DNA of 64,000 bases. Source: Alnus glutinosa (Eukaryota > Streptophyta > Magnoliopsida > Fagales > Betulaceae). The translations under genes and the position numbers were made by a program. The notes under the pieces were generated by a model. That model was not told where the DNA came from and did no database searches. It was given only the letters and a program-made list of their open reading frames with translations. This document shows positions 46,430 to 58,872 of this stretch, one piece after another (the first letter of the stretch is position 1; the number at the start of each line of letters is the position of its first letter). The stretch lies in the NCBI RefSeq assembly GCF_958979055.1, contig NC_084887.1, positions 38,505,120 through 38,569,119 on the forward strand, written 5' to 3'.

Positions 46430-46850
46430 AGGGTAAGGGGTGGTCAACTACACCAAAATATGTTGGGGTGGTTAGATTGCCTCCAAAAGGGATGACCATT
46501 CTAAAATGAATAGTTGACCATATTTTTAAATAGGTTGGGAGTGATCGGAACACCTCAAAATGAACTTTTGGAGGTAGTTCAGCCACTCTCTAAAACAAGT
46601 TAAGGTAGCCAAATTATCTCCTGAACATGTTTTTAGAGGTAGTCCAACCACTCTTAAGGCAATGATTGAATTATTCCAAAACAAAGTTTTGGTAGTAGTT
46701 GGCCACCACTTCCACTTGGCACTGGTAAGACCAACCCTAATATATTTTGGGCATTATTGACCACTCCAAAACAGGCTAAGGGTGATCAGACTATTCCAAG
46801 CCATGATTTGGGGATGGCTAACCACCCTCAATGCAATTAGGATTGAGGAT
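46430..46850. repeat. Degenerate repeat of AACCACCCC/GGGGTGGT units
   Basis: About seven loosely spaced units (~60 bp) each contain a GGGTGGTCAACTACACC- or GGAGGTAGTTCAGCCACTC-like pair separated by AAAAC-rich spacers. The style matches cores of the foldback elements elsewhere in the window. No terminal repeats found around it. Confidence 0.55.
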
Positions 46851-47038
46851 TAATTTGATGCTGACTTGGCTTGTTTTACCCCCCCCCCTTTTTTTTTTTT
46901 TAGGAGTCTGCCGTTGGGCAATAAACTTGCGACGGTTCTGATTCTCAATCTGTTCAACAAATAGTAAATTGTTTAGTGTCCATGTTTGTTCATAAATTGT
47001 TAGCTAGGTACTTCTAAAATTTTGATAATTCGAAAGTG

Positions 47039-47468
47039 GGCATCTAAGGCCGCCGGACTAGCCTTTCAAACCTAAGTGTGTTATCTTCCAAGCCCTTCTG
47101 ACTTTTGAGGGGTCAAATCTTAATTTTTTTTTTTTAAAAAAAAAAAAGGAAGAAGAAGAAGATACTACCATTTTGGCATTAGTCAAATTTTAGTTGAAAT
47201 CATACCCGTAGAAATAGAGACATTCAATAACAGTATACAAAAGACATATTTCAAATCCAACCAATTCAGTTCTAATTGAAACCCCAAAAAAACTGGACCA
47301 AGACACAGTAACTGCAGTGTCCTTATGGTCAGGAATCAGGATCTTCCTTTAGTTGACATAAATTATTGCCTTCGTTACTTTAACACCCCCTCCTCCGGCT
47401 TACCATGTCTGGATGGAAATGATTAGCTTTTAGGATGTGCATGGTCTCTTCATTTGCCAGCTCATTTT
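47039..47468 (+). repeat. Segmental repeat A' (copy of 33.3-33.8 kb)
   Basis: Direct-orientation match of the segment at 33295-33755, with blocks GACTAGCCTTTCAA, GATCTTCCTTTAGTTGACAT, AAATTATTGCCTT and TCATTTGCCAGC. It lies downstream of RPL27-2, whereas A lies upstream of RPL27-1. Confidence 0.6.
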
Positions 47469-48964
47469 AGGTCGGCTGTTCTCGAATTATTTTCCAAGTA
47501 CTTAGACTAAAATCTGCAATTGATTATTGACGCTTCTATCTCCTACGAGGTGCGAATGTGCGATGCGTTTCCCCATCAACGTCAACCTTTGGATTTTGAC
47601 TTGTCGTTGCAAAGAAATCATAGCGCCATTGAAGTCCAACTATTGCTAAAATGAGTTAAATCCTACCGTCCAAAACTCTAAGCAAGCTTTTTCCTTTCTC
47701 TTTGTTTTTTTTTTTTTTTGAAGGGCTTTCTCTTTGTTACCGCCAATGGCATACGGCATAAGCAGTCAATTGAGAGAAGTTCAGGTGTACCTACTTAAGC
47801 AGGTCTCCTGCACAGAAAAGTTTTCTCTTATGCAAGATTCTGGCCAACTGTAAATTCGGATAATTTGGAATATTTCATGTCTTGGTCGGTGTCTTATCTA
47901 ATTAATTAACTAACAACAATGACCCACCATCTTGAGAAAATACAAAAGAATGACTGCTCCATTAATTTGGCTTTGATCATGGAAGTTTCTCTTCCACAAA
48001 ACCCACATTTATCCACTAACAATATTAAATCCAGCAAGTTCCTACCCATACCCATGCCACAAGGCTTTGATAATCCAATCACTTGACAGATTATAGTAAT
48101 TGGACCCATTTATATATAGGTTAGTCTCAAAGAGTTCAATTGGCCAACACAATGGTTAGAATCTTTGGATTCTTTCTCAGTGCGTTTTAACCGTTATTTA
48201 TTTATTTATTTTTTTCTTCCTTTCCTTTTTTTATATACAAAACACAAATTAAAGAAATAATACTAAACATAAATCTTCTTTTTTTACTAATCCTGATATA
48301 GCATAAATCTACTCGGTCAACTTAGGTTAAGAATGCAAGCTAAGCAACTCACTGTTTGAGTCGAGTTAATCAAACCTAAATCAGGAGTCTCGATATGACC
48401 ATGGAAGTTAACGTGCTAGCAGAACAGTTACTTAAAGAATGTTAAAAGTGTGATACATAGAATAATTATCTCCGATTATGTCCTAATGCTATTGAGCATG
48501 AAATCTGGCACAGTATCACATTACAACCATAACTTATCAATAAATTGTAATTCAGTATCACACCTAATCAAGGCCGTACCCCATCATCAATTGGTAATTG
48601 GCCAAGGCCATATATTGATTGTGGATGCTCCACATAAGAATATGACATGCATGCGATCATTTAATGAATCATAATATATTTTATATTCAATAACCTGGAA
48701 TGATAACATCTCATAGTGAACCTTTTTATTTCCTAGGGAGTATCATTTTTTAAATTTTGAGAAAATTAATAAATAGGTTATTGAGGTTTGGGCTTATATC
48801 ATATTCATTTCTAGAGTACAAAAATTATCTTAAAGCTCAATGTGGTAAGCCTTAAAATAATAAAAAAATAATAATTAAAAAAAAAAAAAAAAACTAAACT
48901 AAACTAAACGGCCATGATTCAGACGTTCCCAGCCATAATTGAGTTGTGTGACAACACCACCCTA

Positions 48965-48995
<31 letters not shown>

Positions 48996-48996
48996 T

Positions 48997-49035
<39 letters not shown>

Positions 49036-52000
49036 GATTTTGAAGGACATTATTATATTTTATATTGTTTATGATAACTATTGGACGAAAAATATTTACA
49101 AATATTCAAAACATGGGTTTTAATTTAATCAAATTGAAAACTGAGTCTTAATGATCATAAAAACTAAAAAGCACAAAAAAAGAAAAAAAGAAAAAAAAGG
49201 AGGGATTAATTTGTGACATAATTTCCACAAAATATCTCCAATTACGTACACATCTCTTACAACACTTTATTAATAAAAAGAATGATTTCATATTCTGTCA
49301 CACGTTATATATTAAGAATTAAATATATTTCAAAATACTAATTTAAAAGGACAACCAATAATGCAGGCACTTTAGAGACGACTTCCAATAATTTAGCTAG
49401 TCAACAAAAAAGCAGTATATAATTCCAACTTAAAGGTCACTGATAGATTCGATGAGGATTGAGGGGTACATTCTATCTAACCCCGCTCCAAATCTTGATG
49501 GAGAAGAAAGAAATCTAGAAAGTAGAAACTATATATATATATATATATATATAATCAAACCTTTTCATCACTTGTCTTATTATACAGCATTTAACACAAA
49601 CAAAAGTGCTATATATTCTTTTTCAGTTTTGGGCCCCTTCAATTTAATTTAATTTAATTTATTTAAGTCCCTTTACCATCATATATTCCGATAATTGTTA
49701 GGAGAGTTCTCCATCTCTCCCTTTCTCTCTTCATTTCGTGGAGTACTGAAGTTACTCCAAAAATAAAAAATAAATAAATAAATAAAAATAAAAATGAAAA
49801 GCTAGCTACCTTTTGAGTATGTAAAGCTAGATTAAGAGCGAATATTGTTCGTCATTAATGGAATAAAAGCTTATTATTATTATTATTTACGCACACGATT
49901 AAATAGTTGCAGCATTATTAATTGTATTTTAATATCGTTATTTTTTTGTTTTTCAGATAATAAATTTTGAAATTAAACGTTAAACCAAAAAAGATACTAT
50001 ATATATATATATATAATCAGGGAAATTAGCTAGAGTCTTATTGAGTACTGTAGGAGATAATTAATTTGGAGGAAGTCTTTGTTGAGCTATTTGAGCATAA
50101 AATATCTGCGAAAAGTGCACAGTAAGCCCATCACAAAGAAACACATTTCAGACGACTTTTTTCAAGTTGGACCTGTATCTTATTCCAACATTAAGGATGT
50201 AGGACCCATGTTTTGTTCCATCTTTAGGTCACCAGACCAAGTGTGATCCATCTATCTAGCGTAATGGACGGCTCAGCTTGCTCCTATATCCCATCCTTCA
50301 CCCTCCAATGAGTATCCCCAAGGCCAAAAGCCCTCCCTTTTATACATTCCCACCGCCAAATTCCTCTCAGCACTTCTTCCAGATATTTCATGGGGATTCC
50401 ACGCGACACAAACAACAGCTGGATGATGCTCCAATGATCCAATCCTTCTCGATGGCAGCCACGTGGCAAACTTAGTATTCATGGGCTCTGGATAACGTAC
50501 GCACGAGGGTTTGTAGGTTTTGACTGTTTCAAAAGTATCCCATGATCAAACACTTCTCACAATTACAAATTTACAAGAATGGAACATGATGATATATTAC
50601 GATTTCTGAGACCGTCGTCACATTTAGGAGAAAACACGTCATCAGGAAAAGCATTGACTTCGTGTTATGGTCTGTATGAAATTCTTTAAACCTAAACCGA
50701 ACTTGACCTAACCCATCAACTAGTTACTAGCTAGCCAACTACTAAAAATGATTATCCTTAATTTTTTTTTTTTCTCTTTCTTAAATATATAATTTGAATA
50801 ATTGATAGTGATATGCTTTCTATCAAATTTATCTATCCCTCCCTTTCTTACCCATATATAGAAAAATGAATATATTATTTACATATGATTAATTGATGTT
50901 TTCTGCAGTTTTTTTTTTTTTAATGTTTAATTGCTAGTTAGAAATTTCAACCCAATTAACAAAGAACATCGAATTAATCACATTAGTGTAGGTATATTCC
51001 ATGTTTTTGTTGTTTGAAAACCTCCACGTAAGAGGCCTCTACGTCACTCTTGTAGTTATCACTTATCAGTATCCCCTCCGAATAAAGATAAGGTATACAT
51101 CTAGAGAGAGAGAGAGAGAGAGAGAGAGTATGAGGTGCTATGATAATTAAGTAAGCTAATGGGTCGTATCACCGTACCATATCAAGCCTAGTTGCCTATA
51201 GGCTAGGCTGTCACCACGCTTAAGCTACAAAATACATGATTCTCTCTTGAAGGGAATTCATATTCCTAGCAAATTAAAAGAGATCAGTTTTCTTTTGAAT
51301 ATCTTGATTCTCTTCGAAGTGCAACCGAATAAATTATTTTTTTTATGATTTTCAAAAAATTTAAAAGATTGTCCATATATCCAAAAACGCCCCATAAATA
51401 TTTTATTAATGTTTTTCTAACAAAAACAAAATGGTAGAAAGGAATGACAAGAAATTGACATTTTATATCCGGATGTTAATTATTATGATATATAGCAACC
51501 TATCAATAGGAGAGACATGGCTGGTTGTACAAAGCACGTGAGGTTGCGAGCATTCCCTAGAGTTGAGCCATAACTCAACAAGCTCCCTCTAGTAGTCTAA
51601 TGGGTCTTTCGTGCACGCTGTATGAGCTAGAAACTCTTATTTCGACTTCTCAAGCTTTCGGTAGAATACATAGCTAAGACAAACATGGATTGTCTGTTCT
51701 TGTAGAGCCGGAGTGATAGAAGTTTTGAGAATTTACAATTAAAAAAAGTCACGACGGGAGGAGTCAATTGTTGTTAGATGAAAGTGCAATAATGTATCCA
51801 GCTAAAGCATCCTAACAAATTGATAGACTTAAACTATGTTCTTACATGACTCGATCAATTTGATAAAAAATGCATTGCTGAGCCATTTTTGCACGTTAAT
51901 AAGTTTGATTGTAGAAATCATAAAGGCATCACACAATTTTAGAAGATATTACGAGAAAAAGCTATTTTATTCATTACTAAGAGAAGATTACAAAATTTAC

Positions 52001-52594
52001 TAAAGAGCACCACCCTCCACAACTTTAGATCCGAGACAATCAAAAGTAGAAAGTTAAAGATTGTTCAAGTTTCGGAACAAGCCAAGCTCGAAATTTTCGA
52101 GACATAAAATTCTCATTATTCGAGCATGTATTAGATAAGGGAAATCAGATAAGAGAATTGGGGTAACTGTTAGAAATAATCCTACTCCAAGTCGAATTGG
52201 GATAGTAACCCAATCCGGGTCTAATAACGACTCATTGAAGAATCTAGTCAAAGTTCAATTCCTAATTGAATAAAGATAGGACTATCAAACCAAATCAAAC
52301 TCCAAATACTTATGAGTTAAGTTGGTGTAGAAAAATTAATTTAGGTTTGACTCTACATCTTGACTTATAAATATCTTCATACTCTAAGTATAAACCTCAA
52401 ACTAAATATTTTATGCATAAAATATACTTTTCTCTTAGATATTTAACTCATGATGTTTTAACCGTTAGTAAGTTCGTTTTTATTTTTTTATTTGAAAAAA
52501 AAAAAGAAAAAAATCCAGCGTCCAAATAAGTTTGTAACTAAATAAACCTAGCATGATAAGTTTTATGTGAGAGAGAGATAACTGTTAAGACTTA
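47469..52594. other. AT-rich gene-free interval
   Basis: Contains a TTC repeat running into a long poly-T (48968-49033), TA microsatellites (49530-49552, 49998-50014) and a GA tract (51103-51127). A less AT-rich patch at 50240-50480 has CCACGTGGC (G-box) and CCTTTTATACATTCCC. At 52168-52440 an LTR-like stretch starts TGTTAGAAATAATCC with CTTATAAATA downstream, but no end is visible. No coding gene recognised. Confidence 0.4.
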
Positions 52595-53084
52595 GAGCAT
52601 TCCTAGTAGCCTCACCAAAATAGTTTTTTAACTATTTTGGTGAGCCAATTTGATGAAAATCCTGAAAAACCACTCTCAACAGCCTCACCATTTTAACCAA
52701 AAAAATTTGATGACTGAAATTACTAACCAAATTAGATGAGACATTTTCACTCAACAACCCACTCACCAAATTTTGTTTTACCTTTCTCTTTCACATGATT
52801 AGCACACTTTTTTCCTTTTTTCTCTCATTTTCTTCTCCTATCTCCCAACTCTCACACGATAATATCCTTATTTCATGGATATGAATGATTTTTTGTAAAA
52901 AGATTATATAGAGAAAAAATAAATAAATATGAAAAAATTATTATTTAAATGGAGTAGTGAATATTGACTAGTTAAAATGGTGAGGCTGCTGGAGGAATTT
53001 TAATAAAGTGGCTCACCAGAATAAAAAAAAGTAATTTTTAATTATTTTGATGAGTAAAATTTAGTGAGGTTAATAAGAATGCTC
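52595..53084. mobile_element. Harbinger-type MITE with TTA target-site duplication
   Basis: Ends GAGCATTCCTAGTAGCCTCACC and, inverted, GGTTAATAAGAATGCTC. TTA lies on both sides (52592-52594, 53085-53087). Inner blocks CCTCACCATTTTAACC and GGTTAAAATGGTGAGG-like sequence (AGTTAAAATGGTGAGGCTGC) also pair. 490 bp, about 600 bp upstream of the ACR4 start. An older relative is at 6985-7405. Confidence 0.75.
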
Positions 53085-53509
53085 TTAAGAGTTCAATTTG
53101 GACGAGTCTCTGAGGCTGGATTTGCCCCCAAAATTACCGGCAAAGCCTCCGACCAATAACTATACCGGACACGTGCATTGCCACGTAACCACCAAACCAT
53201 CACGTGCGCTTGAAAACGCCGCGCACCGTACGGACATCCACAAATGTGTTGGTGTATCGTGTATGTTAAAACAAGTCAAAACGACGCGCACGGTCTCTCC
53301 CTCTCTCTCACACTGTCCCACACACACACACACACAAAAGTAACTGTTTCGTCAAAGCCAATAGTAGACCGACACGTCAACAGTTACCCCTTTTCCTTAA
53401 CATTTTTGGTAGTGGGCAAAAACTAACGGGCTTAAATTACACATTGAAAGTGAGTTGTATCTCACTATGTTCGAGGCCCTACTTCTGTACCTTTTATTTT
53501 CCTCTTCCT

Positions 53510-53512
<3 letters not shown>

Positions 53513-53543
<31 letters not shown>

Positions 53544-53544
53544 G
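53513..53544 (+). repeat. CT tract in ACR4 5' region
   Basis: Nearly pure CT run about 135 bp before the ACR4 start codon, probably 5' UTR. A CA tract is at 53322-53337. Such CT-rich leaders are common in plant genes. Confidence 0.6.
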
Positions 53545-53679
53545 GTTTTTCCTCGGTTGTTGGAGGCGGCATATTCTCATGTGGTTTGTCAACTTTAGTT
53601 TGTGTGTCTGATTCATGAAATCCGTCTGCTTTGAAGGTCTTTGTGTTTGTTTGTGGGAATTGAGAAATTTGGAAGAGAA

Positions 53680-56647
53680 ATGGATGATGAATATGCTAAG
53701 CTTTTCAGGAGGATGAACCCTCCCAGGTATGTTGGAAAGCCTTCTGCTTGTTGTTTGTTAAGAAATTGATTGTCTTTTCGGTGTCTGCGTTAGAGGTGGA
53801 TGTTGGTTTGTCAAGGTGGTTGTGGCCTATGGTTGAAAATTTTGAGTAACATGAGAAAAGGGTCTATGAATTCTTTCCTTGCCTTCAAGTTTTAGTTTCT
53901 TTTATTTTTATGGTGACATAGGGAAGAATTTTACTTTTGGGTTATGCACAAGTTATCCTTCTTTGGTTGTGTGAATTTATGTCTTCTAAAGTTCCGGATT
54001 TTTTTTTTTTCTTTTTCGAAACAAAAGAAATAGGTAATTGAAACCTTACATGTTCAAATAAACGTATAAACCGATTTAATTATGCATCTTGCAATCATTT
54101 GGAGATGGGGTTTTTTTTTTTTTCAAAAAAAAATTCTTCATGTTCTCAACAATCGGATAGGGCCTCTGATTCTTCCCCTGCTTAACTTAGTGAGATTTAT
54201 GTGTTTTAATTAATTATTTAAGCTGTTTTGGTTTAATTTTGCTTTCGATATGGTAATGGTTTTTGTCTCTTCTTTCATTGACCTTTTTGCTAATTCTATA
54301 GAGACTTCAAGTGTTGACTTGTAATGATTATGAATACTACTTGAAATACAATTTTCGATTAAATTTACGCTCTTTACAAAACCTCTTGGTTAATCGATAT
54401 GATTCTCCTGTTCTTTGAGGTGTGTGTATGAGTGATTGAGAGGGGAGGGAGTGGCTACTGCTTCATCTTATTTGCCTCTTGTTCTTGCAGGGTTGTGGTC
54501 GACAACAATGCTTGTGAGGATGCCACTGTTATACAGGTAAGGCTTGTCCTCTTTCTTTTTGGGCTTCCAAGATTTGGTTGAACTAGAGAAATTCCTGCGA
54601 TTTTCCTAATTCTGCGAAGCAAATGATATGTTAAGAAATTACATCTGGGCTTAAAAAGTGGGTTTTAATTAATCCCAGTAATTTCTCTGGTCCTGCTAAG
54701 TAAACTGGACTAAGAATTGAAATTTCTTTTTCAGGTTGACAGTGTAAACAGACATGGAATTCTCCTGGAAGTTATCCAAGTTCTTACGGATGTGAACCTT
54801 GTAATAACAAAAGCATACATCTCATCTGATGCTGGATGGTTCATGGATGGTATTGGATTCTAGGTCAACTTCCAAAATTTAATAAAATTCAGAGCTTCTC
54901 ACTGTTTCTTATCTTTTTCTGTTTGAAATTCGATGTTTCAGTGTTTAACGTGATTGACCATGATGGGAACAAAATCAGAGATAAGGAAGTCATTGATTAT
55001 ATTCAAATGGTAGGAACTACCATCCTAGTACTGCTCATCTTAGATGTTCTTTTCAATTATCTATTTGGTTAAGATTAGAATAGGAAACGTTTCCATTTTA
55101 TGTTTTCTATCATTTATGTTTTTTAACTCAACATGTAAATGCTGTAAACTAAATTATCAAAAAAGCTTGACATCTCTCATGTTCAATTTACAGAGAATCG
55201 AAAGTAATGCCGGTTTTGCGCCCTCATTGAGAGGGTCTGTTGGGGTAATGCCCTCTGAAGAGCATACTTCAATAGAACTCAGTGGTACTGACCGACCTGG
55301 CTTATTGTCTGAAGTTTGTGCGGTTCTCGCAGACCTTCACTGTAATGTGGTGAATGCTGAGATATGGACACACAATGCAAGGGCTGCGGCTGTAGTTCAC
55401 GTTCAAGATGATTCCACTGGGTGTGCAATCAAGGATCCAAAACGTCTCTCAACAATTAAGGAATTGCTCTGCAATGTCCTTAAGGGAAGCAATGACTTGA
55501 AAACTGCAAATATGACGCTTTCATCCCCTGGAGTTACAAATAGGAGGAGAAGATTACATCAGATTATGTTTGCCGACAGGGACTATGAAAGAGTTGGAGG
55601 AGCTAGACTAGGGGGAGCAGGAGACAAGAGCTCAAGACCTCATGTAACAGTGGTCGATTGCATCCAGAAAGATTACACTGTGATTACTATGAGGTCAAAA
55701 GATCGGCCAAACCTGTTATTTGACATCATTTGCACTTTAACTGACATGCAGTATGTAGTCTTTCATGGAGTGGTCAACACAGGGAAGATGGAAGCTTATC
55801 AGGTAAGATAAGTTCCAGTAAAAGCTGATATTAAGGAATATAGTTGACTGGTCCATTATGTATTGGCCAACAAAGAGATTGACTAGTGAGGTCTTACTGA
55901 TTTGCAAAGTCATTAAAGCTTAGTTATATCTTATGAACTTAATGACTATTCTAAACCTTAATGTGACCTTGTGTTCTCTCTCATATGGAACAGAATGTAC
56001 TGACTGTATTGGACACTATAATTTGCTTAAATCTTGCATTTTGGGTTAGGGACATGTTTTCTTGATATTATCTTTGTGTTTCAATCTAAATAGAATATTC
56101 CTGTTTTCGTAGGAGTTTTATATTCGACATGTTGATGGGCTCCCTATAAGTTCGGAAGCTGAACGAGAACGCGTTATACAGTGTCTTGAGGCAGCCATTG
56201 AAAGGCGGGCATCTGAGGTTTAGTAGACTTCTAATACATGAGAAACTTCAATGAATTCTGGCATTCTTATAATAATATGCTAAGATATGTTGCTTGGTCA
56301 TGCAGGGATTGGAGCTTGAATTGTGCACAGAAGACCGGGTTGGACTCCTCTCAGATATCACTAGGATATTCCGGGAGAACAGTTTATCCATTAAAAGAGC
56401 AGAAATTTCGACCAAAGGTGGAAAAGCCAAAGACACTTTCTATGTCACAGATGTCACAGGTAACCCTGTTGATCCCAAGATTATCGATTCAATTCGGGGA
56501 CAGATAGGCCACACAATACTGAAGGTGAAACATAATTTGAGTACTTCACCCAAGGCTCCTCAAGAAACCACAATGGGATTCCTCTTTGGGAATTTGTTTA
56601 AAGCTCGAACTTTCCAAAATTTCAAATTGGTCAGATCCTGCTCTTAA
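53680..56647 (+). CDS. ACR4: ACR4, four-ACT-domain repeat protein
   Basis: ACR proteins carry four ACT domains, related to the regulatory part of bacterial GlnD, and are thought to sense amino acids. Seven in-phase exons: 53680-53726, 54491-54536, 54735-54849, 54942-55009, 55194-55802, 56113-56217 and 56306-56647, total 443 residues. The start is the ACR4 one, [23 protein letters not shown]1 lies at about 30-100 ([16 protein letters not shown]), ACT2 at 117-195 ([30 protein letters not shown]), ACT3 at 252-325 ([20 protein letters not shown]) and ACT4 at 331-405 ([18 protein letters not shown]). Each keeps the ligand-side (D/N)R(P/V)GLL-type turn, except ACT1, which has [18 protein letters not shown] and [10 protein letters not shown] are further ACR4 marks. 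The C terminus after ACT4 ends RSCS. All introns are GT-AG. Confidence 0.95.
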
Positions 56648-57876
56648 TATCTTCCTGTATAGTCTCAGAGGTAGAAACTGTACAGACATCAGAATGTTGC
56701 AACTCCCATGAAATGTATAGGGGATACAAGTACAACAATGTATGTAGGAACCCTCCCCTCCCTCCCCTCTTGGAGGGTTGTGTTATATGCTGATACCCTA
56801 CAAAAGAAACCCCTAAACCACTTTATACTGTGAATGGTACTGGTGGGGTTTGTATGATCTTATGTCCAGTAAGTCTTGTACAGTTGATATTACATGGGTT
56901 GTACAAAGATATTGAAGCTTCATAGATCACTGAGCTCAATTAAAAAGTTAATGTAAATATTTGTATGTAGAGTGCTTGTTGGCAGCATTGTGTTATGTTG
57001 AATGGATCCAGTGGTAGTGTCAAGGGTGAGGTTTAATCTTATGCACCCAGATCTTTCAAACACTCCTAATCCATTTGGGGCAAAACCTATGAAAAGAGTT
57101 GACTTGCAGTTTGAAGTTTAAAATATCCACTCACAATTTTCATGGTGTATGAGACAAATATATGCATTTTGATAAGGATTGTATTCTATCCTTTTGTTCC
57201 ATTGAAAATCAATAATACAATATAGATGCCTATGACCTCCCACTTTCACTTGACTTTCACGGCTTCACAGATAGAATCTGATTGTGTATTCAGGTGATAA
57301 TATCTAAAATAATTCAATTTAATTTGTAGTTAAGATTCTGAGAAGTCCACCCACAAGATTGTGATCTGTAGATAATATCTAGGATACTTTTGGTGTCTCA
57401 ATTTTCGGCTGAAGTCTGGTCCAGCTCATGATCAGCTCAGCAGCGGCCGACCCGTTTGGCGTTTGGCTGTGTTTGAAAAATGTTTTTTGAGCTTTGATTT
57501 GAAATAGTTTTTTATGTTAATAGAAAGTCGACAAGTGTTTTTTTTTTTTTATGGGGTTAACATTTGAAAAGTGTTGTACGTGAGGTCCACTTAATAATTG
57601 TTTGGTAAATTTATAAAAATGAGTTTTGTGTTTTTCAAATAAACAAACACTCAACATGTTTCTTTTGAAAAAATCAAGTTTATTTTTTCGGTTGTTGAAG
57701 CTGACTTTTGATGACTAAAAATAAAAAACAAAGAATAGTCCTGCGGCCTCCTTTATTTGGTTGGGATGCTGCACGGCTATCCCTTTCCTCCTTTGGAGTA
57801 GCCACCTCCACCTTTATTTTAATTTTTTTTTTTTTTTAAAGTAATAATCATCCTTTATACTTAAAAATAAAAAAAT
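56648..57876. other. ACR4 3' UTR and intergenic
   Basis: Probable 3' UTR to about 57000-57100, including a CCCTCCC-rich patch at 56752-56768. Beyond it is AT-rich DNA with poly-T near 57540 and 57825. No gene seen. Confidence 0.4.
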
Positions 57877-58511
57877 GATAATTGGACCGTTGGTTTTTGA
57901 GATTGGTCATAATTATTTTTTACTCCTTATTGTTTAAAAAGTTAATAGGAGGTTCTCGTGGTAAATAATAATTATAAATCAGTCTCTGAACATATTTTAT
58001 ATCCAAAAATTAACAGATTTCGTTAGTTAGCTATGTCACACGCAATAGGAAGTTGACACGTGTTCATTACAATAAAAAAATATAAAATCTAATAAAAATA
58101 TAAATAAATAAAATAAAAATATTTGTTTAAAAAAAAATAAAAAGGGGTGGCCAACGGTAGCCACTCCCAAACGATTTTAGGGGTGGCCCGAAAGATTTTA
58201 GGGGAGACCGCGGCCACCCCCATTGGTCGAGGGTGGCCTGACCACCCCTTTGTTTTATTTTTTATTTTTTAAAAACAAATATTTTTATTTTTATTAGATT
58301 TTATATTTTTATATTGTAATGGACGTGTGTTGACTTCCTATTGGGTATGGCATGACTCACTAAAGGAATCTGTTAATCTAGTGAATGAAAAATTGGTTCA
58401 GTGAGTGATACGTAATTATTGTTTACTACGAGGACCTTACATGAACTTTTTGAACCGTAAGGAATGAAAAATAATTATGCCCAACCTCAGGAGCCAACGG
58501 TGCAATTATCC
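57877..58511. mobile_element. Foldback element with ~300-bp inverted repeats and GGGGTGGCC core
   Basis: From GATAATTGGACCGTTGG at the left and, inverted, GGATAATTGCACCGTTGG at the right, the arms match for roughly 300 bp. They include GGCATAATTATTTTT, CAATAGGAAGT, ATTACAATA and AATATAAAATCTAATAAAA. The core (58143-58252) has GGGGTGGCCAACGGTAGCC, GGGGTGGCCCGAAAG, CGGCCACCCCC and GGTGGCCTGACCACCCC. Poly-A on both sides hides any target-site duplication. It ends about 360 bp upstream of the PPR start. Confidence 0.8.
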
Positions 58512-58872
58512 AAAAAAAAAAAACATATTTTTTCAAAATATTCTTATAAGGTGCAGGAAGTTCTCTACAAATATTCTTATAAATGGTAAGAAATGAATGG
58601 TTTGAAAATTATATTTTTAAAAAATTGCGATTCGAAAATATAAAAAAAAAAATGCAAAATTTAAAAGATTAATTTATAATTTTAAATGCTAAACTGTAAT
58701 TTTAACAAATACCTAACTGCGTCACATTTTTTAAATCCAACGTTTTAAAATCACTATTTTTAAACGGAAATTGCCCCTTAAATATTTTGAGAAAAAGTGT
58801 TTTTGTGCATGAGAGTTTACGAAAAGTTTAACGAGCATGAGGCGTTGAGCGTCTCGGTTTCTCTCTTTTCTC

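Noticed and set aside
52168..52440. TGTTAGAAATAATCC start with a TATA-like box, resembling an LTR
   Set aside because: No CA end, no target-site duplication and no second copy could be found, so not listed as an element.
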